In this document: positions 9,166 to 19,731 of the stretch, one piece after another
Layout of the letters: each line of letters opens with the position of its first letter
How positions within the stretch are numbered: the first letter of the stretch is position 1
NCBI RefSeq assembly: GCF_001894885.1
Contig: NZ_BCXB01000001.1
Span: 62,001 to 126,000, forward strand
Direction: 5' to 3'
Source of the DNA: Rhodococcus marinonascens NBRC 14363
Lineage (GTDB): Bacteria; Actinomycetota; Actinomycetes; Mycobacteriales; Mycobacteriaceae
DNA: 64,000 bases
Notes under the pieces: generated by a model
What the model saw: only the letters and a program-made list of their open reading frames with translations
Told to the model about the DNA's origin: nothing
Database searches by the model: none
Made by a program: the position numbers and the translations under genes

Positions 9166-10551
9166 TCAGCCGCGCAGAGCGGAGATCGCCGCGTCGAGGT
9201 TCCCAACCTCGGTGACCTTCATGCCGGCTGGCGGCGCCCCGGAGTCGAGGGGCACCAGGGCTCGGTTGAATCCCAGACGGGCCGCCTCCGCGAGGCGCCG
9301 CCCCACCCCGGGCACCCGGCGAACCTCCCCGGCGAGGCCCACTTCGCCGAGGATCACGAGTCCGTCGGGGACGGGCTTGTCCTGCACAGCAGACGCGACG
9401 GCGAGGGCGAGGGCGAGGTCGGCGGAGGGTTCGGTCATCCGCATGCCGCCGACGGTTGCCGCGTAAACGTCGTTCTTCGCGATTGGCACCCCGCACCGTC
9501 GATCGAGCACGGCCAGCACCATCGCAACGCGGGCGCTGTCGAGTCCGCTCACCGCGCGCCGAGGTGCGGGCATGGACGTTGCGGCGACGAGGGCCTGGAC
9601 TTCGCCGAGCATTGGCCGTTTGCCGTCCATCATGACGGTGACCGCCGTCCCGGGGACGGCTTCGGCGCGGTGGTGCAGGAACAGTCCGGACGGGTCGCTG
9701 ATGCCGGCGATGCCGTCTTCGCGCAGTTCGAAGCAGCCGACCTCGTCTGCCGCACCGAAACGGTTCTTGACGCCGCGCACCATGCGGAGGGTGGAGTGTT
9801 TGTCGCCCTCGAAATTCAGGACCACGTCCACGAGGTGCTCAAGCGACCGTGGACCGGCGACGGCTCCGTCCTTCGTGACATGACCGATCAGCAGCACGGG
9901 CACGCCACTGGCTTTCGCGAGGGATGTGAGCGCGCTGGTGACCGCCTTCACCTGGGTGACTCCGCCGACGACCCCGTCGACATCCGCAGCGCACATGGTC
10001 TGGACGGAGTCGACGATCAGCAGGGTGGGGCCGACCTGCTCCACATGGCCGAGGATGGTCGCAAGGTCGGATTCGGCGGTGAGATAGACCCTCTCGTGCA
10101 CCGCGCCGGTCCGATCGGCGCGCAGGCGCACCTGCCCCGCAGATTCCTCACCCGTGACGTAGAGGGACCGGTCGTCGGGGCCGCGCCGGGCCCACTGGTG
10201 AACGACCTCGAGTAACAGCGTCGACTTGCCGACGCCGGGTTCTCCGGCGAGAAGGACGACCGAACCCGGCACCACCCCGCCGCCGAGGACACGGTCGAGT
10301 TCGCCGATGCCTGTCGGCTTGGCGCGAGTGGACGTGCTGTCGATCTGGGTGATTGGAGTGGCCGGGCTGGACGGAAGTACAGCGCCCGCACCAGCTTTTG
10401 CGAGGGAGGCGCCGGTTCGGCTGGCGACCGACGCAATGATCGGCGCCTCGTCCATCGAACCCCAGCTGTCGCACTCCGGGCACCGCCCGACCCATTTGGG
10501 AACCGTGCACTGGCACGACGAGCAGCGAAAATTGGATCTCGGTTTGGCCAC
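9166..10551 (-). CDS. radA: DNA repair protein RadA
   Basis: This 461-residue RecA-like ATPase promotes branch migration in recombination and repair. An N-terminal four-cysteine zinc finger is present (CSSCQC...CPECDSW, residues 10-30), then Walker [12 protein letters not shown] near residue 98, the RadA-specific KNRFG motif near 250, and a C-terminal Lon-like domain with [18 protein letters not shown]. The start is the GTG at 10551; its ribosome binding site is weak. A long perfect hairpin sits only 15 bases upstream of the start, between this gene and the lpqE-like gene. disA follows after a 152-base gap. Confidence 0.95.
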   Translation of the reverse strand: MAKPRSNFRCSSCQCTVPKWVGRCPECDSWGSMDEAPIIASVASRTGASLAKAGAGAVLPSSPATPITQIDSTSTRAKPTGIGELDRVLGGGVVPGSVVLLAGEPGVGKSTLLLEVVHQWARRGPDDRSLYVTGEESAGQVRLRADRTGAVHERVYLTAESDLATILGHVEQVGPTLLIVDSVQTMCAADVDGVVGGVTQVKAVTSALTSLAKASGVPVLLIGHVTKDGAVAGPRSLEHLVDVVLNFEGDKHSTLRMVRGVKNRFGAADEVGCFELREDGIAGISDPSGLFLHHRAEAVPGTAVTVMMDGKRPMLGEVQALVAATSMPAPRRAVSGLDSARVAMVLAVLDRRCGVPIAKNDVYAATVGGMRMTEPSADLALALAVASAVQDKPVPDGLVILGEVGLAGEVRRVPGVGRRLAEAARLGFNRALVPLDSGAPPAGMKVTEVGNLDAAISALRG

Positions 10552-10565
10552 CCGATCAGACTAGA

Positions 10566-10591
10566 TATCGGGTCCGACAGCGGACCCGATA
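10566..10591 (-). terminator. Perfect hairpin between the lpqE-like gene and radA
   Basis: An 11-base perfect stem (TATCGGGTCCG / CGGACCCGATA) closes on a four-base loop. It lies 7 bases after the lpqE-like stop and 15 bases before the radA start. It has no T-tract, which is usual for actinobacterial stem-only terminators. It may end lpqE transcription, or it may sit in the radA leader if radA is read through. Confidence 0.6.
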
Positions 10592-10597
10592 CGGCTT

Positions 10598-11230
10598 CTA
10601 GTGTCCGCCGCCTTCGGCTTCGCCGCCGGGTGACTTGTCGGAGACGTGGCGCTCGGTCTCGGGGCCGGCGTCTACGGGCACCGAGACGGTGACATCGCCG
10701 GCGTTCTCGAACGTGAAGGTGACCGGGAAGGTGAGGCCGGGTCGCACGCCTTCGTTCAGATCGTCGAGGGTGACCAGCAACACGCGGGTAGGTGCGTCTG
10801 CGTTCTCGTCCGACTGGTTCAGCGCTACCAAGCTGTCTTCGAAGGCCTGCACCGGGGGTCCTGCGGCCAGCGAGGTATGCGGTGCGATCTCCAGACCGCC
10901 GGTGGCGGTACCGATCGTCACGGACTGGGCGAAGTCCGTGGAGATCCCGGTCAGCCTGTCGGCGACGGACTCGTTGTTGTTGATCGCGGTGAACGCGAGG
11001 ACCGCGTTGCCGCCGGGTTCGATGCTGTACTCGTCGGAGTTGGGGTACACCACGTGCACATTGCGCAGCGCGATCGATCCGCTGTCAGCACTGTTGCCGT
11101 TGACCGCGGCGACCTGGCTCGAGGTCTGGGTGATCTGGCCCGAACTGCAAGCTGACAGCGTGAGGGCTGCGCCGGCAGCGAGAGCAACGGCGGTAGCGAC
11201 TCGGCGAGTCGACTTGTCGAGAGCAGTCAC
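10598..11230 (-). CDS. lpqE: Lipoprotein resembling LpqE
   Basis: This 210-residue exported lipoprotein has a signal peptide with positive N-terminus, hydrophobic core (VATAVALAAGAALTL) and lipobox LSAC at residues 25-28, so it should be anchored to the outer face of the plasma membrane. The mature part is a beta-rich domain (IALRNVHVVYP, PGGNAVLAFTAINNN, FPVTFTFENAGDVTVSVPV) and ends in a Gly/Glu/His tail. Position beside radA and carD matches M. tuberculosis lpqE (Rv3584). The fold recalls copper-chaperone-like PCu(A)C domains, but the Met/His copper motif is not evident, so the role is unknown. GGAGGAC precedes the GTG start. Confidence 0.85.
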   Translation of the reverse strand: MTALDKSTRRVATAVALAAGAALTLSACSSGQITQTSSQVAAVNGNSADSGSIALRNVHVVYPNSDEYSIEPGGNAVLAFTAINNNESVADRLTGISTDFAQSVTIGTATGGLEIAPHTSLAAGPPVQAFEDSLVALNQSDENADAPTRVLLVTLDDLNEGVRPGLTFPVTFTFENAGDVTVSVPVDAGPETERHVSDKSPGGEAEGGGH

Positions 11231-11463
11231 GAGTTGTCCTCCAGTTTCAGGTTCGCACTCCGACTAGAAAGAGTAGTAGTTCCTCCGTGCGGCCTGCCCT
11301 CTGGGTACTCGCAACGGTTGCCTGCGTGGCAGTTCGGCGCCGCGAAACACCTCCTTGCAGGTGTTCGGCATGCACGTATCGGTGGCTCTGTCAACCCCCA
11401 TAATCAGGCGTCGACGCCCCTGACCTGCGCCGTTGATGAGACCAGGATTCGGGCACGTGTTAA

Positions 11464-11982
<519 letters not shown>

Positions 11983-12000
11983 ACAGCCGCGATACCCACG

Positions 12001-12681
12001 GTGGCCGAACCCTCGGGTCCTGTCATAGCGCTGGTGCCCGCCGCAGGTCAGGGTGTGCGATTGGGCGAGGGTGTGCCCAAGGCATTCGTTGATCTCGGCG
12101 GGACAGCCATGCTCGTGCGCGCGGTCGACGGACTCCTGCAGTCGGGGGCTGTCGACCGAGTGGTCGTGATCGTGCCGGAAGACTTGGTCGAGTCGACTCG
12201 GACCTTGCTGCCAGTCGAAGTCACTGTCGTGGCAGGTGGCAGTGAACGTACCGATTCGGTTCGGGCGGGCCTCGCGGTCGCGGACGACGCACAGTATGTG
12301 CTGGTGCATGACGCTGCGCGTGCTCTCACGCCGCCGTCGCTCATTGCGCGCGTCGTCGCGGAGTTGCGTTCAGGGCGTACCGCAGTAATCCCCGTCTTAC
12401 CAGTCACGGACACGATCAAGACAGTCGACGTTCTCGGTGCGGTTACCGGCACACCCCAACGGTCCGAGTTGCGGGCCGTGCAGACACCACAGGGCTTTGC
12501 GGCGGAACTGCTCCGCCGGGCCTACGCTGAGGCCGACGGTCTCGCGACCGACGACGCCGGATTGGTCGAGCGACTCGGCGAACCGGTCCGCAGCATCGTT
12601 GGTGAACCCACAGCATTCAAGATCACCACACCTCTGGACCTTTCGCTGGCCCGGGCGCTGGTCGAAGAAGGGACGAGCTAG
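12001..12681 (+). CDS. ispD: 2-C-methyl-D-erythritol 4-phosphate cytidylyltransferase
   Basis: This 226-residue enzyme carries out step 3 of the MEP isoprenoid pathway, making CDP-ME from MEP and CTP. The nucleotide-binding loop is seen at residues 9-27 ([19 protein letters not shown]), with [13 protein letters not shown] near residue 102 and the C-terminal [16 protein letters not shown]. The start is GTG 12001, 18 bases after carD. The stop shares one base with the ispF start, so the two consecutive pathway enzymes are translationally coupled. Length and motifs are normal. Confidence 0.96.
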   Translation: MAEPSGPVIALVPAAGQGVRLGEGVPKAFVDLGGTAMLVRAVDGLLQSGAVDRVVVIVPEDLVESTRTLLPVEVTVVAGGSERTDSVRAGLAVADDAQYVLVHDAARALTPPSLIARVVAELRSGRTAVIPVLPVTDTIKTVDVLGAVTGTPQRSELRAVQTPQGFAAELLRRAYAEADGLATDDAGLVERLGEPVRSIVGEPTAFKITTPLDLSLARALVEEGTS

Positions 12682-13157
12682 TGAGAGTCGGAATCGGGAC
12701 CGACGTCCACCCGATCGAGCAGGGACGTCCGTGCTGGATGGCTGGTCTACTGTTCGAAGACGAGAGCGGCTGCGCAGGCCATTCCGATGGCGACGTGGCC
12801 GTTCACGCGCTGTGCGACGCGCTGCTCTCTGCTGGGGGTCTCGGCGATCTCGGTTCCGTGTTCGGCACGGACCGACCCGAGTGGTCGGGCGTGAGCGGGG
12901 CAGCAATGCTTGCGGAAGTGCGCCGACTTCTCGAAGTGGATGGTTTCGGTGTGGCCAACGCGGCGGTCCAGGTGATCGGGAACCGTCCAAAGATCGGTCC
13001 TCGGCGAAACGAGGCGCAAAAGGTGCTGGGCGGCCTTCTGGGCGCACCGGTTTCGGTGTCCGCAACCACCACGGACGGCCTCGGCCTCACCGGGCGCGGT
13101 GAGGGGATAGCCGCGATGGCCACCGCGTTGGTCATTCCCCATTCAAGAGCCAGGTAA
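12681..13157 (+). CDS. ispF: 2-C-methyl-D-erythritol 2,4-cyclodiphosphate synthase
   Basis: This 158-residue trimeric zinc enzyme closes CDP-ME 2-phosphate to ME-cyclodiphosphate in the MEP pathway. The metal ligands Asp and His appear in [12 protein letters not shown] (residues 2-13) and a third His in [18 protein letters not shown] near 37. The C-terminal signature [17 protein letters not shown] is intact. It starts with GTG at 12681, one base overlapping the ispD stop. cysS begins 12 bases downstream. Confidence 0.96.
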   Translation: MRVGIGTDVHPIEQGRPCWMAGLLFEDESGCAGHSDGDVAVHALCDALLSAGGLGDLGSVFGTDRPEWSGVSGAAMLAEVRRLLEVDGFGVANAAVQVIGNRPKIGPRRNEAQKVLGGLLGAPVSVSATTTDGLGLTGRGEGIAAMATALVIPHSRAR

Positions 13158-13168
13158 GATCGCTGGTC

Positions 13169-14563
13169 GTGACTCTGCGCCTATTCGACACCGAGACGCG
13201 GGCCCTGCGTGACTTCGTTCCGCTGGCTCCCGGACACGCATCGGTGTACTTGTGTGGCGCCACGGTGCAGGGAGACCCTCATATCGGTCACGTACGCAGC
13301 GGAGTCGCATTCGACGTGCTTCGCCGCTGGCTGCTCGCGCACGATTATGACGTGGCGTTCGTCCGCAATGTCACCGACATCGAGGACAAGATTCTCACCA
13401 AGGCCGCTGATGCCGGTCGGCCGTGGTGGGAGTGGGCGGCCACGTTCGAGCGGTCCTTCATCTGGGCGTACCAGCAACTCGGTGTCCTGCCCCCGTCCAT
13501 CGAACCGCGTGCCACCGGGCACGTCACGCAGATGGTCGAGATGATGCAGCGACTCATCGACAACGGCCACGCGTACGCGGCCGATGGTGACGTCTACTTC
13601 GACGTCCGAAGCTACCCGCAGTACGGCAGCCTCTCGGGGCACAAACTGGACGACGTGCACCAGGGTGAGAGCGCCGGTCGAGGCAAGCGCGATCCACGCG
13701 ACTTCACGCTGTGGAAGGCAGAGAAGCCGGGCGAGCCTTCATGGCCGACGCCGTGGGGCCGGGGCCGTCCAGGCTGGCACCTCGAGTGCTCCGCCATGGC
13801 CGAGTTCTACCTCGGCGCGTCGTTCGACATCCATTGTGGTGGGATGGATTTGGTGTTCCCTCACCACGAGAACGAGATCGCGCAGGCCAAGTGCGCGGGT
13901 GACGGCTTCGCGCAGTACTGGCTGCACAACGGCTGGGTCACCATGGGCGGCGAGAAGATGTCGAAGTCGCTCGGCAATGTCCTTTCCGTGCCGAACGTGC
14001 TGGAGAAGGTTCGGCCGCAAGAACTTCGGTACTACCTGGGCAGCGCGCACTACCGCTCGATGCTCGAGTACTCCGAGACCGCACTCGAAGAGGGCGCAGC
14101 GGCATACCGGCGGGTCGAGTCGTTCGTCACCCGAACACAGGAGCGGACCGGTGAGGTGCCTGTCGGTAGGTGGACAGAGGCGTTCGGGCGTGCGCTGGAC
14201 GATGACCTCGCCGTCCCCGCGGCGCTGGCCGAGGTGCACGGCAAGGTGCGTGAGGGCAACATCGCTCTCGACGGCGGAAACCTCGAGGGTGCGCGGGAGA
14301 TCGCATCACAGGTCCGGGCAATGCTGGGAATTCTCGGTGTCGACCCGCTGGACGATCACTGGACTCAGGGGACTGCGGATGCGTCCGCGGCAACCGACGC
14401 CCTGGACGTGCTGGTCCGGGCCGAGCTCGAGCGCAGGCAGATGGCCCGTGCCGAGAAGGACTGGGCTGCGGCCGACGAGGTGCGGGACCGTCTCATTCGG
14501 GCGGGCATCGAGGTCACCGACACCCCCAACGGGCCCGAGTGGTCTCTCAAGGCAGGACAGTAG
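13169..14563 (+). CDS. cysS: Cysteinyl-tRNA synthetase
   Basis: This 464-residue class I aminoacyl-tRNA synthetase charges tRNA-Cys. The first zinc ligand and HIGH box are in [18 protein letters not shown] (residues 28-45), further zinc ligands in HLECSAMA and [12 protein letters not shown], and the KMSKS loop in [13 protein letters not shown] near 264. The helical C-terminal tRNA-binding region is complete. It follows ispF by 12 bases and precedes the rlmB-type gene by 2 bases, matching M. tuberculosis cysS1 (Rv3580c) and its neighbours. The related MshC ligase of mycothiol synthesis is excluded by the 464-residue length and this context. Confidence 0.96.
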   Translation: MTLRLFDTETRALRDFVPLAPGHASVYLCGATVQGDPHIGHVRSGVAFDVLRRWLLAHDYDVAFVRNVTDIEDKILTKAADAGRPWWEWAATFERSFIWAYQQLGVLPPSIEPRATGHVTQMVEMMQRLIDNGHAYAADGDVYFDVRSYPQYGSLSGHKLDDVHQGESAGRGKRDPRDFTLWKAEKPGEPSWPTPWGRGRPGWHLECSAMAEFYLGASFDIHCGGMDLVFPHHENEIAQAKCAGDGFAQYWLHNGWVTMGGEKMSKSLGNVLSVPNVLEKVRPQELRYYLGSAHYRSMLEYSETALEEGAAAYRRVESFVTRTQERTGEVPVGRWTEAFGRALDDDLAVPAALAEVHGKVREGNIALDGGNLEGAREIASQVRAMLGILGVDPLDDHWTQGTADASAATDALDVLVRAELERRQMARAEKDWAAADEVRDRLIRAGIEVTDTPNGPEWSLKAGQ

Positions 14564-14565
14564 TA

Positions 14566-15540
14566 ATGGCTGGAAATTCAAGTAGGCGCGGATCCATCCG
14601 CAAGTCCGGCACCAAGAAGGGGCAGGTCGCAGGTTCCGGTGGTCAGCACCGCAGGGGGCTGGAAGGCCGCGGGGCTACACCGCCTGCCGAGGCCCGCACC
14701 AAACACCCCGCCGCCAAGCGGGCCGCGCGCGCCACAAGAGAAGCCGAGAAGCAGTCGGGTCGCGGTGGTGGTCGTCAGACCGCGGGCCGGAAGGTTCTCG
14801 ACGGGCCCGAGAACGTGCTGGGCCGCAACCCCGTCGTCGAGTGTCTGCGGGCGGGGGTTCCCGCCACCGCTCTGTACGTCGCTGTGGGAACCGAGAGTGA
14901 CGATCGTCTGAAGGAATCCGTTCAGCGGGCGGCCGACGCCGGCATCTCGATTCTCGAGGTACCACGCACCGATCTCGATCGGCTCAGCGCCAATGGTATG
15001 CATCAGGGCATCGCGTTGCAGGTACCGCCGTACCGCTACGCGCATCCCGACGACCTGCTCACCGAAGCACGCAAGCATCAGGAACCGCCGCTTCTCGTGG
15101 CCCTCGACAACATCACCGATCCCCGCAACCTCGGCGCCGTCGTGCGCTCGGTGGCCGCGTTCGGTGGGCACGGAGTGGTGATCCCGGAGCGTCGTAGCGC
15201 GTCGGTCACCGCCGTGGCATGGCGTACCAGTGCCGGAGCCGCGGCCCGTCTGCCTATCGCTCGCGCAACGAATCTTACTCGCACGCTGAAAGATTGGGCG
15301 TCCAAGGGTGTGCAGGTGGTCGGTCTGGACGCGGGTGGCGACACCACACTCGACGAGTTCGACGGCAGCGGCCCGATCGTGGTCGTGGTCGGCTCCGAGG
15401 GCAAGGGCCTCTCGCGTCTCGTTCGCGAGAACTGCGATGCCATCCTCAGCATTCCGATGGCCGGACCGGTCGAATCGCTCAACGCGTCCGTCGCGGCAGG
15501 AGTCGTGCTCGCCGACATCGCGCGCCGGCGTAGGGGCTAG
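14566..15540 (+). CDS. rlmB: 23S rRNA 2'-O-ribose methyltransferase (TrmH/RlmB family)
   Basis: This 324-residue SPOUT-class S-adenosylmethionine methyltransferase modifies a ribose, by homology G2251 of 23S rRNA. A basic, disordered N-terminus (residues 1-75) precedes the substrate-binding domain ([14 protein letters not shown]) and the knotted catalytic core: motif 1 [15 protein letters not shown], motif 2 [14 protein letters not shown] and motif 3 [17 protein letters not shown]. The start is ATG 14566, two bases after the cysS stop. It is the last gene of the carD-ispD-ispF-cysS-rlmB run and is followed by a hairpin. Confidence 0.94.
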   Translation: MAGNSSRRGSIRKSGTKKGQVAGSGGQHRRGLEGRGATPPAEARTKHPAAKRAARATREAEKQSGRGGGRQTAGRKVLDGPENVLGRNPVVECLRAGVPATALYVAVGTESDDRLKESVQRAADAGISILEVPRTDLDRLSANGMHQGIALQVPPYRYAHPDDLLTEARKHQEPPLLVALDNITDPRNLGAVVRSVAAFGGHGVVIPERRSASVTAVAWRTSAGAAARLPIARATNLTRTLKDWASKGVQVVGLDAGGDTTLDEFDGSGPIVVVVGSEGKGLSRLVRENCDAILSIPMAGPVESLNASVAAGVVLADIARRRRG

Positions 15541-15562
15541 CTTCCGGCGGCGGTCAGGTCGT

Positions 15563-15582
15563 CTCCGGCCTTCAGGCCGGAG
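15563..15582. terminator. Bidirectional hairpin terminator
   Basis: A perfect 8-base stem (CTCCGGCC / GGCCGGAG) with a TTCA loop lies in the 48 bases between the convergent stops of rlmB and the ThDP enzyme gene. It lacks a T-tract but its placement suits termination from both sides. Confidence 0.65.
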
Positions 15583-15588
15583 AGGACG

Positions 15589-17289
15589 TCAAGGGTTGAC
15601 GATGACATCGAGCACGAATGTGCGGCCGGACGCAACGGTAGCCAAGGCGCGCTGAAGCGCAGGTCTCAGTGTGCCCGGGTTCGCCACGCGCTCGCCCGCG
15701 CCGCCGTACGCTTCGGCGACCTTCGCATAATCGGGGGTGGGCTCGATTATGTTGCCGACGAAGTTGCCCTCCCGGACCGCTGCGCTATCGGGGTAGTACT
15801 TCAGCATATTCTTGGTTTGGGAGGCGTACTGCTGGTTGTTGCAGAGCACAATCAACAGCGGGACTGCGTATTCCTGGGCGAACCCAAGCGCGGCCGGCAC
15901 CGGGTTGTAGTGCCAGGCCCCGTCGCCCAGGATCGAGACGACGATCTGGTGCGGTCGCGCGAGCTTGACGCCCAATGCGGTACCCAGGCTCGTACCGAGA
16001 GCTCCAGCCGCGCCGCGATACTGCAGAAATGACTTGCGCTCGAAGAGAAACTGCAGCATCTGTGGCGTCTGCGCAATGATTTCGTTGACGCAGATCGCGT
16101 CGTCGGGTAAAGCGTCGTGTAGTTCGCGGAACAGGTCGGCGGCCGGCACGAAATCAGTTGCCTGCGCGGACGCCTGCTGGGCATCCTCTACGCCCTTGGC
16201 GCGAACGCTCTGGCTATAGCGGGCCCCCCGCTCGGCCGCTTCGGGCCCGCCTGTCGATCGCTTGCCGACATTGGTGGCGAGCGCTTCGAGGTTTAGGGCG
16301 AGGCTTCCCGGGATCGTGTGCGTGGTCGGGTAGCCCCAGTACGCGGCGCGTGGCCGCATGGGATCTTCGTCGACGTGGATGACCGCGCATCCGGGACGCA
16401 ACGCGAGTTGCGGTGGATGCCACGGCGCGTTGCAGCCGGCCAGTAGGATCGCGTCGGCTTCGCCCAGCACCGGTTCGACCGGCCCGGCAACGTACAGCGG
16501 GTGCGACCGCGGGAAGTTGTGATAGGCAGGCGACATGGGTTCGAAAACCGGTGCGGAGAGCGCTTCGGCGAGCCGTACCAGGGTGTCGCGTTCGTCGACG
16601 GTGCGACCGCCATGCTCGGTGATGATCAGCGGGGTGGCTGCACCGGAGAGGATTTGGGCCACCTGCGCGATCTGTTCTTCCGTGGCAACGACGGGCGTCG
16701 GCGGAACCCAAGTCGGGATGTCGCCGTGGCCTTTACCAACCAGCAGGTCGAAGGGGATCTCCAGAACGGTTGGGCCGAGTGGCACCGATTCGGCTATAAA
16801 GCAGGCCCGGCGGAGTTCGTGAACCAGCTCGGATGCTGTCCGTGCCCGCTTGGTCCATTTGGTGACGGCTTCAGCGTTTCGGGCCGGTCCAACGAGATCA
16901 ACCAGCAGGGAAGGCCATTCCGGACCGGGGTCGGTGTCGGGGTCTTCGCCGTAGGTCATGGTATCGGGGGAGAGCACGGTCATAGGTGTGCGTTCCTGCA
17001 GGGCGGTGTGCAACCCCATGGATCCGTTCTGGACTCCGATAGATGTTGGCAGGAAGACTATCTGGCTTCGGCCCGTGGCCTTGTAGTACCCAGAGGCCAG
17101 GCCAATCGCCAAGAGTTCGTGACGACAACGGTAGTAGCGCAGTCTCATGTCGCTTCCGCGACGGGCAAGCGCTTCCCAGATCGGCGCCATTACCGCGATC
17201 GGCGAGGCGAAAATGCAGTCCACCTCTTGGGATTCCAACTGCTCCAGAAGGACCTCAGCGCCGTTTTTGGCGGAATTCGTGTCGGGCAT
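15589..17289 (-). CDS. Thiamine diphosphate-dependent decarboxylase/lyase (benzoylformate decarboxylase-like)
   Basis: This 566-residue enzyme belongs to the acetolactate synthase/benzoylformate decarboxylase superfamily. The N-terminal pyrimidine-binding domain contains the cofactor-activating Glu (CRHELLAIGLASGY near residue 59). The middle domain is at about 190-330. The C-terminal diphosphate-binding motif GDG...NN is at ILGDGAWHYNP through IVLCNNQQY. The 2-oxo acid substrate cannot be told from sequence. Start is ATG 17289, preceded by GAGGTGGAG; the upstream GTG 17301 lies inside that ribosome binding site. It stands alone, with 267 bases of apparently featureless DNA before the pxpC stop. 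Confidence 0.85.
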   Translation of the reverse strand: MPDTNSAKNGAEVLLEQLESQEVDCIFASPIAVMAPIWEALARRGSDMRLRYYRCRHELLAIGLASGYYKATGRSQIVFLPTSIGVQNGSMGLHTALQERTPMTVLSPDTMTYGEDPDTDPGPEWPSLLVDLVGPARNAEAVTKWTKRARTASELVHELRRACFIAESVPLGPTVLEIPFDLLVGKGHGDIPTWVPPTPVVATEEQIAQVAQILSGAATPLIITEHGGRTVDERDTLVRLAEALSAPVFEPMSPAYHNFPRSHPLYVAGPVEPVLGEADAILLAGCNAPWHPPQLALRPGCAVIHVDEDPMRPRAAYWGYPTTHTIPGSLALNLEALATNVGKRSTGGPEAAERGARYSQSVRAKGVEDAQQASAQATDFVPAADLFRELHDALPDDAICVNEIIAQTPQMLQFLFERKSFLQYRGAAGALGTSLGTALGVKLARPHQIVVSILGDGAWHYNPVPAALGFAQEYAVPLLIVLCNNQQYASQTKNMLKYYPDSAAVREGNFVGNIIEPTPDYAKVAEAYGGAGERVANPGTLRPALQRALATVASGRTFVLDVIVNP

Positions 17290-17556
17290 GGGTGGCTCCA
17301 CCTCAATAGAGGAATTTTGACTCGATCGTAGGCGTCACTCAGATGTCTCGCCATCCACGCTGGCACGCCACCGCTCCCACATCATCGGTCGACAACGAAA
17401 AGCCAAGTCACTTAGGACGGCGAACTCGGCTGACCGTGTGTCCGCCAAGCGGGACTTCCTGAATAGCGGTTGATCTGATCTTGGTTTCGACACGTCAAGC
17501 TGTGGCATGGCGGGCGCTCGAACCTGCACTGCGCGCGCCCGCCACTTGGCGACTCG

Positions 17557-18456
17557 TCACCTCGGGATCTTCGATGCCACCTCGCGGTGGAACCTGACGC
17601 GGTGACCAGGCCGCAACTGCGCGGCAGCGGGAAGGTCATCCTCGGCCACTACGGCGATTACTGGATATCCGCCCGTCACAGGGTGATCGGCGAGAAACAG
17701 GATCGGCCGGCCATTGGGCGGCACCTGCAGCGACCCCGCCACCATTGCCTCACTCGGCATCTCGTCCGTGACGGAGCGGTGCAGCGCTCCCGGACCCTCG
17801 AGCTTGGCACCGACGCGGTTGGTGTCAGCGCTGACGGTCCACGTTTCGCGGAACAGAGCCGCGACCGACGCTGCGGTGAACCAGTCGTCCCTCGGTCCGG
17901 GTCGGGCGTGCATCATCAGCGGATCCTCGGGAGTGGCCGGCGGGGGAACGAGTTCGTCGGCCGGCCAGGAGTCGGTCTCCGCGCCCACCGGGAGTCGGTC
18001 ACCCGCGGCGACGGGATCGGGTCCGATCCACGACAGGGTGTCGGTGGAACGGCTGCCCATCACTGCCGGTACGTCGAAGCCTCCGCGTATTGAGAGATAA
18101 CTGCGAAGGCCTACGGACGTGTACCCCAGTTCCAGCAGATCTCCGCTGTTCAGATGCAGCATCGTGTAGTCGGCGCACGATTCGGAATTCACGGTGACCG
18201 GTGTACGAGCGCCGGTCACCGCCACAGAGACGGTTCCGGCCGCACGCACGGCGAGCCCGCCGAGAACCACCTCGAGGGTGGCGGCGCCGGATTGATTGCC
18301 CACCAACCGGTTCGCGCAGTCGTGCGCGAACCGATCAGCGGCACCCGATTCACCGACCCCGACCGACGCATATCCGGGGCGGCCACGATCCTGCACTGTA
18401 GTGAAGAGTCCGGTGCGTACGACCTCGAGACAAGCCATGGTTCGATTGTCCCGCAT
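17557..18456 (-). CDS. pxpC: 5-oxoprolinase subunit C (biotin-dependent carboxyltransferase family)
   Basis: This 299-residue protein of the KipA/allophanate hydrolase subunit 2 family is one of three subunits that hydrolyse 5-oxoproline (pyroglutamate) to glutamate with ATP. The family N-terminus is present (LEVVRTGLFTTVQDRGRPGY), then GESGAADRFAHDCANRLVGN and RSYLSIRGGF. Start chosen at ATG 18456, with AGGGGA six bases upstream; ATG 18438 is possible. The open frame extends far upstream but that part lies antisense to ald. Its partners pxpA and pxpB sit 2 kb away on the same strand, separated by ald and the Lrp regulator, so pxpC may now be read with ald. Confidence 0.9.
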   Translation of the reverse strand: MRDNRTMACLEVVRTGLFTTVQDRGRPGYASVGVGESGAADRFAHDCANRLVGNQSGAATLEVVLGGLAVRAAGTVSVAVTGARTPVTVNSESCADYTMLHLNSGDLLELGYTSVGLRSYLSIRGGFDVPAVMGSRSTDTLSWIGPDPVAAGDRLPVGAETDSWPADELVPPPATPEDPLMMHARPGPRDDWFTAASVAALFRETWTVSADTNRVGAKLEGPGALHRSVTDEMPSEAMVAGSLQVPPNGRPILFLADHPVTGGYPVIAVVAEDDLPAAAQLRPGHRVRFHREVASKIPR

Positions 18457-18509
18457 CTGCGGTCCCCTGGATATCGACCTTCGCGTGGAACCGGCTTCCG
18501 CGGATGGGT

Positions 18510-19610
18510 TCAGAGCGCGGCGACCGGATATCCGTGAGCGGCACCGACCTCGGCGGACAGCAGTTTTCCGTCGTGGGTGCTGAGGCCCTCGGCAAATCCG
18601 GGAATCGTTGTGGTCGCTTGTTCCCAGCCCTTGTCGGCGAGCGCAACGACGTAGGGGAGAGTCGCGTTGGTGAGCGCGTAGGTCGAAGTCCGAGGCACCG
18701 CTCCAGGCATGTTCGCGACGCAGTAGAACACGGAGTCGTGGACCAGGTAAGTGGGATCGGCGTGCGTGGTGGGGTGGGAGTCCTCGAAACAACCGCCCTG
18801 GTCGATGGCGATGTCGACGAGCACCGAGCCCGGCTTCATACGCTGCACCAGGCTGTTCGGCACCAGCTTCGGGGCCTTCGCGCCGGGGACGAGGACGGCG
18901 CCGATCACGAGGTCGGCGTCGAGTACGGCCTGTTCGAGTTCGAGGGTATTGGACGTGATGGTCTTGACCTGGCCGTGGTATCGGTCGTCAATTTCGCGGA
19001 GGCGGGCGACGGACAGGTCGAGGACGGTGACGTCGGCCTGCATACCGTGCGCGACGGCGATGGCGTTCTTGCCGGAGACGCCGGCACCGATGACGACGAC
19101 CTTCGCCGGTCGCACACCGGGGACGCCGCCCATGAGTACGCCGCGGCCGCCACCCTGGCGCATCAGATGATAGGCGCCGGCCTGCGGCGCGAGGCGCCCG
19201 GCGACCTCACTCATCGGGGCGAGTAGGGGCAGGGAACCGTCTTTGCCGACGACGGTTTCGTAAGCGATCGAGGTGGTCTTCGAGGCGAGGAGGGCGTCGG
19301 TGCACTCCTGGGATGCCGCGAGGTGGAGGTAGGTGAAGAGCACCTGGCCCTTGCGTAGCCGCGAGTACTCCTCGGCGATTGGTTCCTTGACCTTCAGTAC
19401 CAAGTCCGCAGACTCCCACACCTGGTCGGCGGTCGAGAGCATGCATGCCCCAGCGGATTTGAAGTCATCATCCGAGAACGATGAGCCCGCGCCTGCGCCG
19501 GATTCGATGATCACCTCGTGGCCGTGCTCGGCCAGTTCATGAATGCCGGCAGGGGTGATCGCCACCCTGTATTCGTGGTTCTTGATCTCGCGGGGAATTC
19601 CGATTTTCAT
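18510..19610 (-). CDS. ald: Alanine dehydrogenase
   Basis: This 366-residue NAD-dependent enzyme interconverts L-alanine and pyruvate plus ammonia. The family N-terminus is present (MKIGIPREIKNHEYRVAITP), with catalytic Lys in LKVKEPIAEEY, catalytic His in FTYLHLAAS, and the Rossmann loop VVIGAGVSGKNAIAVAHGM near 170. The start is ATG 19610, with CGGAGC upstream. It diverges from an Lrp/AsnC regulator, as ald (Rv2780) and aldR (Rv2779c) do in M. tuberculosis, where AldR controls ald. pxpC follows after 53 bases on the same strand. Confidence 0.95.
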   Translation of the reverse strand: MKIGIPREIKNHEYRVAITPAGIHELAEHGHEVIIESGAGAGSSFSDDDFKSAGACMLSTADQVWESADLVLKVKEPIAEEYSRLRKGQVLFTYLHLAASQECTDALLASKTTSIAYETVVGKDGSLPLLAPMSEVAGRLAPQAGAYHLMRQGGGRGVLMGGVPGVRPAKVVVIGAGVSGKNAIAVAHGMQADVTVLDLSVARLREIDDRYHGQVKTITSNTLELEQAVLDADLVIGAVLVPGAKAPKLVPNSLVQRMKPGSVLVDIAIDQGGCFEDSHPTTHADPTYLVHDSVFYCVANMPGAVPRTSTYALTNATLPYVVALADKGWEQATTTIPGFAEGLSTHDGKLLSAEVGAAHGYPVAAL

Positions 19611-19731
19611 GATTGGCTCCGTAGCAAGGTGGAAGAGTCGTCGCCGGAGAAGTTCGACGCGTTGCAACCAATTGTGAATAAATCCCGCTATCATGCCAAT
19701 AGATGTGAAGATAATTCTCTAGATTGGAACC

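Noticed and set aside
18457-18792. Long upstream extension of the pxpC reading frame
   Set aside because: It is antisense to the ald gene end, has no homology-like pattern, and a good ribosome binding site lies at the internal ATG 18456.
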